From a virus: a stretch of 45,617 nucleotides of DNA. The stretch covers positions 1-45,617 of the IMG/VR virus record IMGVR_UViG_3300032163_000029. One strand, 5' to 3'. The number at the start of each line of letters is the position of its first letter. Positions within the stretch are counted from its first letter, which is position 1. Shown here one piece after another: positions 19,201 through 28,027 of this stretch. The notes under the pieces were generated by a model. It saw only the letters and a program-made list of their open reading frames with translations, was not told the DNA's origin and made no database searches. The position numbers and the translations under genes were made by a program.

Positions 19201-22200
19201 CGTCCGGCCAAGGCCGAGAAGGCGGCGATCTTTAGGCGCCGTGTTCTCGCGCCTTACACGCATGTAACCAACGTCGATAATCCGCAGGATTCCTTGGCCG
19301 CCTCGCTCAATGAGCGCGGAAAGGTGGACTTGGCGTACATGGAAGAAATCACCGGAACCGATCAAGAGACGCTTATCCGTGAACTGTCGGGCCTGATCTA
19401 CCGTAACCCGGAAACCGATCTGCATGAGATCGCTGACGAATACTTGACCGGCAACGTCAAGGCGAAGCTGGCGACGGCCAAGGAAGCGGTTAAGACGGAT
19501 AAACGCTTCGAGGAGAACGTCGTGGCGCTTGAGAAGGTGCAGCCCGCCGACGTGACCGCCTCTGATATATCCGTGAAGCTGGGCGCGACGTGGGTGCCGT
19601 CGGACATCGTGCGCGACTTCGTTATGGAACTGCTCGGTGTTGAGCCGAGTGTGGCCTATATACCATCCGCGGGTAAGTGGAGTTTCAACGTCAAAAGTCA
19701 ATCCGGGACTGCTGTGTCGGGCACCGCCTTTACGGCTACTTGGGGCACGCGGCGCATGCCAGCCGACGATATCATTGAAGCCATCCTCAACATGCGAGCC
19801 ATCGTGGTGAAGGACAACCACGGCACTTCCCGCGAACCGAATTGGGTAACGAACGCACCGGAGACGCAGGCCGCCCGCGCCAAATCGGAGGACGTGCATA
19901 TCAAGTTCAAGGATTGGATCTGGCTTGACCCGAAGCGCCGTGAGCGCCTTGAGTCGATCTGGAACAACACCATGAACACCAACCGTCGTCGCACTTACGA
20001 CGGCTCGCACATGCAGTTTCCCGGCATGAGTCCATTAGTGAAGATGCGGAAACACCAAACGTCTGCCGTCTGGCGCACGCTGCAAGATCGCCAGGTGTTG
20101 CTCGATCACACGGTAGGCGCCGGTAAGACTTACGTTATGGTGGCCGCGGCGATGGAAATGCGGCGCTTGGGACTGGCCCGCAAGCCAATCTTTACCGTGC
20201 CGAACCATCTGGTGCGCCAGTGGCGCGACGAGTTCTACCACCTGTATCCCTCGGCCAACATCCTCGCCGCCACGGAAAAGGACTTCGAGAAAGCCAATCG
20301 CCAGCGCCTATTCTCCCGTATCGCTACCGGCGATTGGGACGCGGTTATCGTCGCTCATTCGTCGTTCACGAAGATCGGGATGCCCGCGCAGCAGGAAACA
20401 GAAATCCTGAATGAAATGCTCCGGGAGCTGACCGACGCCGTGCGCCAGATGAAGGATGATCGTGGCGACCGGAATGTTATCCGCGATATGGAGCGCATCA
20501 AGGAAAATCTGGAAGCGAAATTAGCAAAAGCCAACGCCAAGGCTGGCGCCCGCGATAGGGTAGTGACGTTCGACGAGCTGGGCGCCGATGCCCTGTCGGT
20601 GGACGAGGCGCACATTTTCAAAAACCTGTTCTTTATCTCCTCCATGAAGGGGGTAGCCGGTTTAGGCAATCCGGCCGGCTCGGGCCGCGCCTTCGATCTG
20701 TTCGTCAAAACCCGATACCTACAGACCCGTTTCGGCGGCAAGGGCACCACGATCTTCGCCACCGGCACTCCAATCAGCAATTCGCTGGTCGAGATGTACA
20801 CGATGCAGCGGTATCTCATGTACGACGACCTGAAATCCCGCGACATGCACCTGCTTGATGCCTGGGCGCGCGCTTTCGGTGACGTGCAGCAAGTGTACGA
20901 AGTCCACCCGTCCGGCAATGGCTATCGTCTGGCAACCCGGTTTGCCAAGTTTGTCAACATGCCGGAGCTGATGACGCTGTACCGCAAGGTGGCCGACGTT
21001 GTGACTCTTGACGATTTGAAGGCCCAGGCCAAGGCCGAAGGCAAGGTATTCCCGGTTCCCAAGATGAAGGGGGGGAAGCCGCAGCTTATCGTCGCGGAAC
21101 GCTCGCCGGATCAGACCAAGTTCTTCGGTGTCCCGACCTTTGCCCGCGACCTGAATAACAAGATCAAGTTCAACCACGACAACCTGACGGTGGAGTTGAA
21201 TAGCGAGACGGAGAAATACCACGTCTTAGGCGAGCATGCTCAAAGCATTTCCGGCCCGTTCGACACCAAGGCCGAGGCGGATCACTCACGTCGTCAGCTC
21301 ATGAATGAACCCGTTATTAACTATAACGAAGGTTCGATTCTGTGGAAATTCGAGAACCTGCGGAGACTCACCAAGGACAGCAATGGCAAGATCAATGCTC
21401 TGTCGATCACCAATGAAGCCCGCAAGGCGGGGTTAGACTTCCGCCTGATTGACGCCAATGCCGCCGACTTCTCCGGCTCGAAGATCAATCAGGCGATAGA
21501 TAAGATCGTTGGGGTGCATGCGAAGTGGAAGGCCGACAAAGGGGCGCAGCTCGTATTCTGCGATCTGTCCGTGCCGAAATCCGCCAAGGCCACGGCGCAA
21601 TCGCAAGAACGGAAGGTTTGGGTGCGGGACAAGGACAACGCCGGCGCGCTCAAGGAAGTGAAGGCGGTAATGCACATTGTTGACGGTATCGAGGGCGCCG
21701 TATTCCTGATCCACAAGAACAACAAAAAGACCGATAAACGCGTCTACGTTTACGACGCCATAACGCGCGGCTTCACCGGGATCATGGCGGACAATGTTTC
21801 CGACGCCAGAACCAAGTTAAACGCGATTACGGAAGAAAAACTCATTGAGTCTCGCGTTGATTCCAGCCCGCTGACAGAAGAAGAAATACAGGACTGGAAG
21901 GACGCCAACGAAATCGTTGACGATAGTTCCGACAGCGACACCACCGACGCCGAGGATGACAGCGTAGACCTCGCCAGCTTGTTCGCCTTGTCGTCGAGAT
22001 CGACATTCTCCGTCTACGACGACGTAAAGGCCAAGTTGATCGCCAAGGGAATACCGGAAAGAGAGATCGCCTTTATCCACGACTACCATACGGCCAACCA
22101 GAAGAACAAACTTTTCCAAGCGGTGCGTGACGGCACGATTCGCGTGCTACTCGGTTCAACACAGAAGATGGGCGCCGGCATGAACGCGCAGGATCGTCTG

Positions 22201-25200
22201 GTGGCCGTGCATCATTTGGATGCACCGTGGCGCCCGTCGGATCTCGAACAGCGCAACGGTCGCATCATCCGCCAGGGCAACAAGCTCTATGAGCGCGATC
22301 CAGACGGATTTGAAATAGAGGAGTTCCGCTACGCCACGAAGCAAACCTACGACACGCGCATGTGGCAGATCATCGAGCATAAGGCCCGAGGCGTGGAGCA
22401 ACTGCGCCATGCTGACGAAACTTCGCGCACGATTGACGACATCTCCGGGGAGGCCGCCAGCGCCGCCGACATGAAGGCCGCCGCCTCTGGAAACCCGTTG
22501 ATTCTGGACGAAATAAAGCTCCGCAACGAGATCAGCAGCCTGGAGGCGCAGGAACAGAATTACATGCGTACCACGTTCGACCTGCAGCGGCGCATCCAGC
22601 AGCTCGAAAAGTCAGACGAACGCTACGCCGGACGTATTGAAGGTATCAACGCCTGGACATCCGTGCGCGACAAAAATCCCATCGACCCGTTCAAGGTTGA
22701 GATTGGTGGTAAGACGTTTACCGAGCGCAAGGAAATCGGCGGCCCCATGGTCACGAAGATTGGTGACGCCTACGCCAGCGCCTCGCAGGCTGTCGTCCCG
22801 GCCGGAACGTATAGAGGCGTCCAGTTCGGGTTCCAGCGCGGAACTGACAAGGGAATCTTGTACGGAAAGCTATCGCTCAACGGGAAGGACTGGCAGACGA
22901 ACGCCGTTTACGACGCCGATAAAAACAAGTTCAGCCCGTCCGGGTTCCTGATCCGCATCGACAACGAACTGACCGGACTGGACGGCGACAAGGCGCAGGC
23001 TCAGCGCGACCTGGCGCGCGAGAAGGAAGAACTTGCGAAGGCCCAAGTAGAAGTTAAAAAGCCGTTCTCGAGGAAGGACACACTGGCCGAGGCCCGGGTT
23101 AAGCACCGCGAGGTCGTCACGCGTCTGCAAGCCTCCGGCGGCGCCATTGAAATGACGCCAGCCATGAAGGAAGAACTGGCGCTCGCCAAAGAAGCGCGCG
23201 GCACTCATACCGCCGACTTCTCCATGGACGTAACGCCGGGGCCGACGTTCTACTCCGCCCTGACTACCAGCGTGGAGGCGCTCAGAACTAATACAGCGCC
23301 CCCTGGAATGTGGAAATCCGCCATCAATAATATGTGGAAGAAAGGCGTTAAGAAGGAAGAAATCGAATGGTCGGGCGTCAACGATTGGCTGGACGGCCAG
23401 ACCGGAAAGGTCACGAAACAGCAGATCGTTGACTTCCTGCGCGCCAATGAAATTAAAGTTACCGATGTCATGCGAGCCACCAAGGGCGGCACCGAAGCCG
23501 TTGCCGAAATCCGCGAACTGCTTGGCACTATCGAGATGCAGGGGTACAACGCCCAATGGGAGGCGAATGTCGTCACGGACGAGTACGACATTCTTACCGG
23601 CTTCGAGTATCCAGCGGAACGGCAGGAGGAAGATGCGAGATTCGCTAAGGTATATTCGGCAGAAGATAATTTCAAAGGGATGCCCGAAGCCCTGCGCCTG
23701 AAAGCCATCCGGGTCAAGGAGCTTTCCGAGATCGCCAGCGCCGCAGCGGAAACCACATTTGAGAACTACACGCTTCCCGGAGGAAAAAACTACCACGAGT
23801 TGCTGCTGACGTTGCCGCAGTCTGTTATTGCGCCGAGAGAAGGCGAGTCTATTACCGAGGCAATGGATCGTGGGCACACAGAAGGTAATCCGATGATTAC
23901 CAGTGAATTCAGATCCAATCACTTCGACGAGTCCAACATCGTCGCCCACATCCGCTTCAACGACCGTACCGACACCGATGGCAAGCGCGTGCTGTTCATC
24001 GAGGAAGTGCAGAGCGATTGGCACCAGAAGGGAAGGAAGGAAGGCTATTTGCCTGCTGGATGGAAAGAGACAGGACATGCAGTTCCTGACGCCCCCTTCA
24101 AGACCACATGGCCCATGCTCGCCATGCGCCGCATGATCCGCTACGCCGCCGATAATGGCTACGACCGCATCGCGTGGACAACCGGAGAGCAGCAGGCGGA
24201 TCGGTATGATCTGAGTAAACAAATTAGCCAAGTAACAGCTAAAAAAATATCAGACGGTAATTATCGTATTTCAGCACGTAACAACATCATGCGCGATGGT
24301 AGGGGGGCGGAAATACTCAATAATGTTTATGGGGAGCGTGATATACCGGATGTCGTAGGTAAGGACCTTGCGGAACGTATTATTAAAGAAACCACAGAAT
24401 CACCGGATAGAACAATGGTGTATAACGGACTCGACCTCAAAGTCGGCGGCGAAGGCATGAAAGGCTTCTACGACCAAATGCTCCCGAACGAGGTCAATAA
24501 GTACGTCAAGAAGTGGGGCGGGAAGGTTGGTGAAACTAACATCATTCAAGGCGAACAACCGTTAGACAAAAATCTACGAATTGAGCCAACACCTGTTCAT
24601 TCCATCGACATCACGCCAGCGATGCGCGATAGTGCCATGCAAGGCCAGCCGATGTTCGAGCAAACTGGCGCCACGGAGACGAAAGCCAAGTCCTATGTCA
24701 AAGAGAAAGAAACGCCCGCCATCAAAACGCTGCGTGAAGCCGTCCAGCGCGCGACCGGGAAAACGCTCGAAGAAGGCTCCTTTACCGATGCCGGATTGCC
24801 TGAGTCCTTTCGTGGAGTAGCCGAGGCGGTCAAGAAGATTTTTGGGAAGGATGTCGTCTTTTTCCGCAATAACATCCCCGACACGATCAAGTTCGGTGGC
24901 CTGGCTACCGGAGCGGATACCAAGAACATCTACGTTAACGTCGAGCATAAGCAGCCGTTCGTGTATGTCACCGGCCATGAGCTGCTACACCTGCTGCGGA
25001 AAGAACGCCCGGACATTTACTATCGCCTGTACCAGATCGCCAAGCAGGAGTTCGATCAGGAGGCCGTGCAGGAATTTGGTACGTTGCTGACGAAGTTTGC
25101 CGCCCGTAACAAACTGCTGAGAGCGCCGGAGCTGGATAAGGTACACGAAGAAATGCTTGCCAATTTCGTGGGCGACCAGTTCGCGCGCCCGGATTTCTGG

Positions 25201-28002
25201 TCGAAGCTGGCAAAAACCGAACCTGAAACATTCCTCGATCTGGCCCGGATGGTGTACGACTACCTGCGTCGCCTGCTCACGATGGCAAAAGGCCGCTTGG
25301 GCGTTGGCAGCTACAGGTCGTCCGAGTATTTCCGCGACGTGGAGCGTATGCGCGATGCCGCCGGCCAGGCGCTCAGCGACTACGCCGAGAATCACCGCAT
25401 CATGGAATATGGGTTTACGGCGGCCCAGCAAGACACCGGCACCATGTTCGCCATGACCACCGCAGATCGCGAGCGCGTGATTGGCGACTCGGGCCGGCAG
25501 TACACCCCGGAACAGCGCGATGCCATGCGCCGTACCGGCTCGATTGTCACGAAAAAAACCATTCAAGAATCCGCCCAGGCTATCCACAAGGACGCTTGGA
25601 AGCGCCTCGCGCAAGGGCTCGTTGACCAGTTTGCGCCGGTCAAAGACATCAGCAGTAGGGCTTACACCTTGCTCCGCTTATCCAAGGGAGCCACCGGCGC
25701 CTTCGAGGCGCTGATGAAGCATGGCAAGCTGTCGTTGCGCGATGGCGCCTACGATGCTGACATTAGTGGCGGTGTGCTGGATCGCGTGTTCATTCCGCTG
25801 GGCCGGGAAAGCACGGACTTCCTGCGCTGGATCGCCGGCAACCGTGCCGAGCAGCTTGCTGCAGAAGATCGGGAACACCTGTTTTCCCCGGAGGATATCG
25901 CCGCCTTCAAGTCGTTGGATCAGGGCACGACGGCCTTTGACTACACCCTTGAAAACGGCACTGTCACCCGCGACCGCACGCTGATCTATCGGGACAGCCA
26001 CAAAAAGTTCAACGAGTTCAACAAGAACGTGTTGGACATGGCCGAGCAATCTGGACTGATTGACGGAGAAAGCCGGAGCCTGTGGGAGCGCGAGTTCTAC
26101 GTTCCCTTCTACCGAGTCGAGGAGGAGAAGGACGGCGGCGTGCGTGGCATGAATATCAAATCCGGGGTTATCCGTCAGGAGGCGTTCAAGAAGCTCAAGG
26201 GCGGAGAACAGGCATTGAATGATCTGATGTCGAATACCCTGATGAATTGGGCGCACCTGATTGACGCTGCTGCCAAGAACCGCGCTGCCGAAGCCACCAT
26301 CGAGGCGGCGGCGCTGGCCGGGGTAGCTCGTGAAGCCACCTGGGGCGAGAAGGATACCGTCTGGTACATGAAAGACGGCAAGAAGGCCGTCTACAAGGTC
26401 AGTGATCCATACATTCTGACGGCTATTTCTGCGCTGGAATACGCCGGCCTGCGTGGGCCCGCCATGGATGCGCTGTCGTCGTTCAAGCACTGGTTGACCA
26501 TTGGCGTCACCGCTTCGCCGTTCTTCAAGATACGCAACCTGATTCGTGACTCAATGCAGGCGGTTGCCACGGCGGATCTGAGCTACAACGTGCTGGGCAA
26601 CGTGAGCAAGGGATACAAGCTGACGCACCGCGAGCGGCAGGAGTACGTCTCGGCCATGGCCGGCGGTGGCCTGATCCGCTTCGGCACCATGCTGGAAAGC
26701 AACGAGGCCGCCCGTACCCGCCAGCTCATTAAGCAGGGGGCCAAGGACGAGCACATCCTGGACAATGAATCGAAGGTTCGTGCGTTCTACGACAAGTATC
26801 TCGAACCGGCTGTTTCCGCCTACAACGAGCTGGGGAACCGCGGCGAAGAAATAAACCGCATGGCGCTCTATGACCGGATGATCCGCAAAGGCGTAGGCCA
26901 TGCCGAAGCCTCCTTGGCGGCCCGCGACCTGCTCGACTTCTCGATGCGTGGTTCTTGGACTGGCATACGCTTCTTGACGCAGGTTGTCCCGTTCATGAAC
27001 GCTCGCGCGCAGGGCTTGTATAAACTCGGTCGTTCGGCCAAGGAAGATCCAGCTCGGTTCGCCACTGTACTCGGCGCCACCGCTCTGTTCTCCGTCGCCC
27101 TGATGGCTGGATATGCCGATGACGACGATTGGAAGAAGCGTGAGGATTGGGATCGGGACAATTACTGGTGGTTCAAGCTCGGCGGCGTTGCCTTCCGTAT
27201 CCCGAAGCCGTTTGAAATAGGCGCGATTGCCACCCTGGCGGAGCGCGGGGCGGAACTCATGACCAGCGACGAAATGACCGGCAGGCGCTTTATGAATCGT
27301 CTTGGCGCGGTGTTGTCCGATAACTTGAGCATGAACCCCATCCCCCAGCTCGCCAAACCGCTGATCGACATCTACGCCAACGTGGACAGCTTCACCGGGC
27401 GCCCGATTGAGTCAATGGGCATGGAAAGGCTGGCGCCTGACTACCGCTTCCGTCAAAGCACCAGCATGCCGGCGCGTGCCGCCAGCACCGCGGGAAACGC
27501 CCTGACCGGCGGGCACTTCCTGTCCCCGGTTCAGGTTGACCATCTGGTGCGCGGCTACTTCTCATGGCTGGGTTCGTTTGTGGTCGGAAGCGCCGATATG
27601 TTGGCGAGATCCGCCAGTTCAGAACCATCCCGTCCGGCGTCCGATTACTGGAAAGTCGCTACCGGAGGGCTGGTATCTGAAACCGAGGGCGCCCCCAGCC
27701 GCTATGTCACGCAGATGTACGATCAGGCGAAGATCATCGAAGAAGCCTACGGCACATGGAAGGAAATGATTAAGGAAGGGAAGTCTGTCGAGGCCAAGGA
27801 CTACTTCACGGAAAACCGTGATGTTATCGGCAAGTACCGTGTTATCGAGAGGGTCAAGCGGGAGCAGACGAAACTAAACCAGATGCGCCGGCGCATTGAA
27901 AACAGCGACATTTCGCCTGACGAGAAGCGGGATAGGATCAACAAGATTCGGGAGAATCAGGACAAGTTAGCCCGGCAAGTGAGCCAAGCAGCAAGGTTCT
28001 GA
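13243..28002 (+). CDS. Giant polyvalent (DarB-like) protein: N6-adenine methylase, SF2/SNF2 helicase, zincin protease and LPD-type modules
   Basis: 4919 residues, about a third of the window. Visible parts: hydrophobic, Ala-rich membrane-active N-terminus (about 137-183); small helical modules (533-640, 805-880); SH3-like barrel (986-1060); a WEVSGDTRAHKD..GGRWYGPKK module (1242-1290); an RMF-like G-x2-AF-x2-GK..W-x2-GW motif (1316-1360); N6-adenine methylase (1472-1760) with LEPSVGVGNF at 1590-1599 and NPPF at 1657-1660; helicase (2265-3060) with HTVGAGKT at 2289, DEAH at 2454 and QRNGRIIRQG at 3003; coiled coils (3080-3330); polyvalent modules with IEEVQSDWH near 3587; a zincin with HELLH at 3912-3916 and likely third ligand Glu3969/3970; and a C-terminal module like LPD38 as I recall it (about 4390-4690). 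Related proteins (P1 DarB, Bcep22 giant) are virion-borne and shield entering DNA. Co-ejection here is inferred. Linkers at 712-800 and 1363-1471 overlap other-frame ORFs. Confidence 0.9.
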   Translation: MALPWNEVANNPDFQNLPSDQQESARLQYFSDVVAPHVPHTELDTVRKQFDSETKPRSALGEIGTALKRGTIGQLPQMAGQAGEFIAGEFGAGPGNVAYDISKKVADYGTEQLNRPDMQLHPESHNAVTNFFASGAEMIPQSVAPMAAIAGAIALAPVELPALATTALASLGGGVLFGASQGQQTLEKAQKAGVAPDQAREASRITFAEESLGETVGNLILGWGFGALEKAGTQAAIKTAGLTKAQVVFNAFKNPSWFQDFAKKLPGEFAGEIGTEMAQNYSEAATEKAYGIDNQDPWEAAKQAISPTAAMTTILLPLGAMGHYKAAQQSRAITSTLESPNADPKLRTIAANTVYQSLKTADPAAAEAWGNNAQEAIKANRPILLDESFAVPQTDAEIGASIVSADNVDSAIDAAVRATSGATTPIAGVVTVPPSAPVTGIINQARSSRSGAEMLPVTPADVGTVQGTPLLGKGVSGAEPVPFSREEVRAMNLGKTLTHQYETPPSELNQPVPPSSTNTVQPEAAPAAPKRVQTLKDAVVRQGGINPEYRMDILGDTKGNYNIPGVGHLFTKTGDSLDGMAEKLTEEGWFTEEQRNSGDATRLLSTMIRDELTGIKEHINPGNVTAFDAKMKAEMEHYYGDQGRQEDPFVNAPPADLEVSGYNMADEPTKDLTALYAVGRRKMGSDAFDDMLERLASQNENIDDNAFEALVRKEVDNHGKDQGKAAAASASRGGHLPTTGEVVGSAQQGKEGAAAPPSAEVTAPTLKAPPQGGVSVPASEKLTPVSKRKPADYGSTNKIVSTERANELREKLRKKLNQVSAGIDPELFAMASELSVYHIEAGARSFAAYSKAMLSDLGDKIKPYLKALYLGARNWPGIDKAGMDTEAQLETAEKTAPGQTADMLGGKNSSQQAIHDAEIERQKKMAEAPPVEAGEGDLFSGKAKQTDIEDVTKAKPIDERLVPKSAISTPALDKIKAQGNHEEQKFKVGERVVINNNHNEEMTGRHGVVTEAKRIGWTTTVLFGSGPTESSSSYTYHVKTDAGVETDMRATDLEVETGIAPKVSDDVKMPEGLYTPRHALQLIEHSKGYIRNAEAAAERARNADKIEGHKKAAERYRKELDARTRAFEAWAALNPEEAAKVRGELSTAKADENWWNHELTPVGRENAANEAGIKIQTNTTRWNYIGMSEREKLSAVRASGKNLDSGSATETAVPVVAGDAAATLKAAGLTVRKTKTNKGSDVWEVSGDTRAHKDTIKSMGGRWYGPKKVWSFYKGDPSERLAERLPKPKTVAAAAITETPATPIPPPRDKEKTPFEEGQAAFSAGKTRIAPMAMSSEEMTEWYRGWDKANLAAPVPGEIDEQANEGRIVSEETTNAPAQQPNLEAGNRGGNIEARPAGRTDRRPLGVGVEEGNLGAGTERGTAGENQEPGGTGSTNAGGREGGRAEQPPGASRTDGAVRDQSERRPVTGRQDFTITDADEIGVGGTKTKYQNNVAAIRLLKQITEQDRLATPEEQAILAKYVGWGGIKGAFDPNNKGWTKEYTELKDLLTQEEYEAARRSILDAHYTSVPIVRGIWSGLRRMGFDGGRVLEPSVGVGNFFGLMPKGLRSASTLLGVELDRITGAIAHHLYQTADISSPMGFQAINLPSGSFDAVVGNPPFGSQKLFDANHKELSKFSIHNFFIAKALDKLRPGGVMGIVVSRYFLDAQDSTARQYIAERANILGAVRLPYTAFKGNANTEVVTDVIFLQKLEEGESPDLSWVDTADIDVEGTPARVNQYYSDNPDNVLGTFARTGSMYGKDELTVEPSEVSIEDGIARFVQTLPENIYAKSGMTEAQVNDAIEGAVPEHTKVGGYFVAEDGKLARRASDSNRTDDSGQPVRRYEVAPEMPKATERRVRDLIGVRDALRSLMRAEMTQVEDSADLSHLRDVLNRRYNAFMQTHGYINAQANRRAFAEDPDLPLLESLEPEYDPGVSRDAAKRKGTDYRPAKAEKAAIFRRRVLAPYTHVTNVDNPQDSLAASLNERGKVDLAYMEEITGTDQETLIRELSGLIYRNPETDLHEIADEYLTGNVKAKLATAKEAVKTDKRFEENVVALEKVQPADVTASDISVKLGATWVPSDIVRDFVMELLGVEPSVAYIPSAGKWSFNVKSQSGTAVSGTAFTATWGTRRMPADDIIEAILNMRAIVVKDNHGTSREPNWVTNAPETQAARAKSEDVHIKFKDWIWLDPKRRERLESIWNNTMNTNRRRTYDGSHMQFPGMSPLVKMRKHQTSAVWRTLQDRQVLLDHTVGAGKTYVMVAAAMEMRRLGLARKPIFTVPNHLVRQWRDEFYHLYPSANILAATEKDFEKANRQRLFSRIATGDWDAVIVAHSSFTKIGMPAQQETEILNEMLRELTDAVRQMKDDRGDRNVIRDMERIKENLEAKLAKANAKAGARDRVVTFDELGADALSVDEAHIFKNLFFISSMKGVAGLGNPAGSGRAFDLFVKTRYLQTRFGGKGTTIFATGTPISNSLVEMYTMQRYLMYDDLKSRDMHLLDAWARAFGDVQQVYEVHPSGNGYRLATRFAKFVNMPELMTLYRKVADVVTLDDLKAQAKAEGKVFPVPKMKGGKPQLIVAERSPDQTKFFGVPTFARDLNNKIKFNHDNLTVELNSETEKYHVLGEHAQSISGPFDTKAEADHSRRQLMNEPVINYNEGSILWKFENLRRLTKDSNGKINALSITNEARKAGLDFRLIDANAADFSGSKINQAIDKIVGVHAKWKADKGAQLVFCDLSVPKSAKATAQSQERKVWVRDKDNAGALKEVKAVMHIVDGIEGAVFLIHKNNKKTDKRVYVYDAITRGFTGIMADNVSDARTKLNAITEEKLIESRVDSSPLTEEEIQDWKDANEIVDDSSDSDTTDAEDDSVDLASLFALSSRSTFSVYDDVKAKLIAKGIPEREIAFIHDYHTANQKNKLFQAVRDGTIRVLLGSTQKMGAGMNAQDRLVAVHHLDAPWRPSDLEQRNGRIIRQGNKLYERDPDGFEIEEFRYATKQTYDTRMWQIIEHKARGVEQLRHADETSRTIDDISGEAASAADMKAAASGNPLILDEIKLRNEISSLEAQEQNYMRTTFDLQRRIQQLEKSDERYAGRIEGINAWTSVRDKNPIDPFKVEIGGKTFTERKEIGGPMVTKIGDAYASASQAVVPAGTYRGVQFGFQRGTDKGILYGKLSLNGKDWQTNAVYDADKNKFSPSGFLIRIDNELTGLDGDKAQAQRDLAREKEELAKAQVEVKKPFSRKDTLAEARVKHREVVTRLQASGGAIEMTPAMKEELALAKEARGTHTADFSMDVTPGPTFYSALTTSVEALRTNTAPPGMWKSAINNMWKKGVKKEEIEWSGVNDWLDGQTGKVTKQQIVDFLRANEIKVTDVMRATKGGTEAVAEIRELLGTIEMQGYNAQWEANVVTDEYDILTGFEYPAERQEEDARFAKVYSAEDNFKGMPEALRLKAIRVKELSEIASAAAETTFENYTLPGGKNYHELLLTLPQSVIAPREGESITEAMDRGHTEGNPMITSEFRSNHFDESNIVAHIRFNDRTDTDGKRVLFIEEVQSDWHQKGRKEGYLPAGWKETGHAVPDAPFKTTWPMLAMRRMIRYAADNGYDRIAWTTGEQQADRYDLSKQISQVTAKKISDGNYRISARNNIMRDGRGAEILNNVYGERDIPDVVGKDLAERIIKETTESPDRTMVYNGLDLKVGGEGMKGFYDQMLPNEVNKYVKKWGGKVGETNIIQGEQPLDKNLRIEPTPVHSIDITPAMRDSAMQGQPMFEQTGATETKAKSYVKEKETPAIKTLREAVQRATGKTLEEGSFTDAGLPESFRGVAEAVKKIFGKDVVFFRNNIPDTIKFGGLATGADTKNIYVNVEHKQPFVYVTGHELLHLLRKERPDIYYRLYQIAKQEFDQEAVQEFGTLLTKFAARNKLLRAPELDKVHEEMLANFVGDQFARPDFWSKLAKTEPETFLDLARMVYDYLRRLLTMAKGRLGVGSYRSSEYFRDVERMRDAAGQALSDYAENHRIMEYGFTAAQQDTGTMFAMTTADRERVIGDSGRQYTPEQRDAMRRTGSIVTKKTIQESAQAIHKDAWKRLAQGLVDQFAPVKDISSRAYTLLRLSKGATGAFEALMKHGKLSLRDGAYDADISGGVLDRVFIPLGRESTDFLRWIAGNRAEQLAAEDREHLFSPEDIAAFKSLDQGTTAFDYTLENGTVTRDRTLIYRDSHKKFNEFNKNVLDMAEQSGLIDGESRSLWEREFYVPFYRVEEEKDGGVRGMNIKSGVIRQEAFKKLKGGEQALNDLMSNTLMNWAHLIDAAAKNRAAEATIEAAALAGVAREATWGEKDTVWYMKDGKKAVYKVSDPYILTAISALEYAGLRGPAMDALSSFKHWLTIGVTASPFFKIRNLIRDSMQAVATADLSYNVLGNVSKGYKLTHRERQEYVSAMAGGGLIRFGTMLESNEAARTRQLIKQGAKDEHILDNESKVRAFYDKYLEPAVSAYNELGNRGEEINRMALYDRMIRKGVGHAEASLAARDLLDFSMRGSWTGIRFLTQVVPFMNARAQGLYKLGRSAKEDPARFATVLGATALFSVALMAGYADDDDWKKREDWDRDNYWWFKLGGVAFRIPKPFEIGAIATLAERGAELMTSDEMTGRRFMNRLGAVLSDNLSMNPIPQLAKPLIDIYANVDSFTGRPIESMGMERLAPDYRFRQSTSMPARAASTAGNALTGGHFLSPVQVDHLVRGYFSWLGSFVVGSADMLARSASSEPSRPASDYWKVATGGLVSETEGAPSRYVTQMYDQAKIIEEAYGTWKEMIKEGKSVEAKDYFTENRDVIGKYRVIERVKREQTKLNQMRRRIENSDISPDEKRDRINKIRENQDKLARQVSQAARF
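15395..15526 (+). CDS. Nested small basic ORF inside the giant gene (frame +2), possible overlapping gene or gene fossil
   Basis: 43 residues, very basic (MAKIKAKLPPRAQAAADISR then RLVKWSDRRNKEKKAQ), with no known family. An almost ideal Shine-Dalgarno, AAAGGAGGTG at 15378-15387, lies nine bases before the ATG, better than that of most real genes here. A 7-bp GC hairpin with a GCAA loop follows the stop by 18 bp. The giant protein's frame through this stretch is low complexity (Gly, Ala, Pro, Ser), as expected if it overprints an older coding frame. Ribosome site and hairpin are directly seen; whether the peptide is made today is unknown. Conservation of the +2 frame in relatives would decide. 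Confidence 0.4.
   Translation: MAKIKAKLPPRAQAAADISRRLVKWSDRRNKEKKAQPPLQAPK
15545..15562 (+). terminator. Terminator-like hairpin within the giant gene
   Basis: CGCCCCC and GGGGGCG pair perfectly around GCAA, flanked by AAA (with one bulged G) and TTT, then CAG. The U-run is short, so termination would be weak. It sits 18 bp after the stop of the nested ORF at 15395-15526 and resembles the end of an independent gene rather than coding DNA. Confidence 0.45.
17366..17644 (+). CDS. Nested 92-residue ORF inside the giant gene's second linker, probable overlapping gene or overprinted ancestor
   Basis: Frame +2 within the giant gene. ATG at 17366 has GAGG (17353-17356) nine bases upstream; a GTG at 17351 is also possible. 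The product has a normal globular or helical composition: PETEAAISKLGPLAEQIADR, then WVSGWKKETLALERSGELL, and an end of SHLAHHELMELYGISP. It reads like a real small phage protein; I recall similar HLAHHE..YG endings in short phage proteins, without known function. By contrast the giant frame here is Gly/Arg/Glu/Thr low complexity. A perfect 11-bp inverted repeat (17668-17694) begins 23 bp after its stop. Either a translated nested gene or a former separate gene absorbed when the flanking genes fused. Expression unproven. Confidence 0.5.
   Translation: MPLLNNQILKPETEAAISKLGPLAEQIADRWVSGWKKETLALERSGELLARIKSQAEREAQTRADARVGGQNSHLAHHELMELYGISPNEGP
17668..17694. repeat. Perfect 11-bp inverted repeat downstream of the nested ORF
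   Basis: ACCGACGCCGA (17668-17678) and TCGGCGTCGGT (17684-17694) with a 5-nt loop. It lacks a U-run and encodes part of the DADEIGVGG segment that opens the methylase module, so codon choice alone could have made it. A fossil terminator or an RNA structure that pauses ribosomes between modules are alternatives. Confidence 0.4.
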
Positions 28003-28027
28003 AATTACTCCGGTAGAAAATATCTGG

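Noticed and set aside
22870-24231. 453-codon minus-strand ORF inside the giant gene
   Set aside because: Antisense to the helicase-to-zincin part, no ribosome site and no motif; a shadow of GC-rich codon use.
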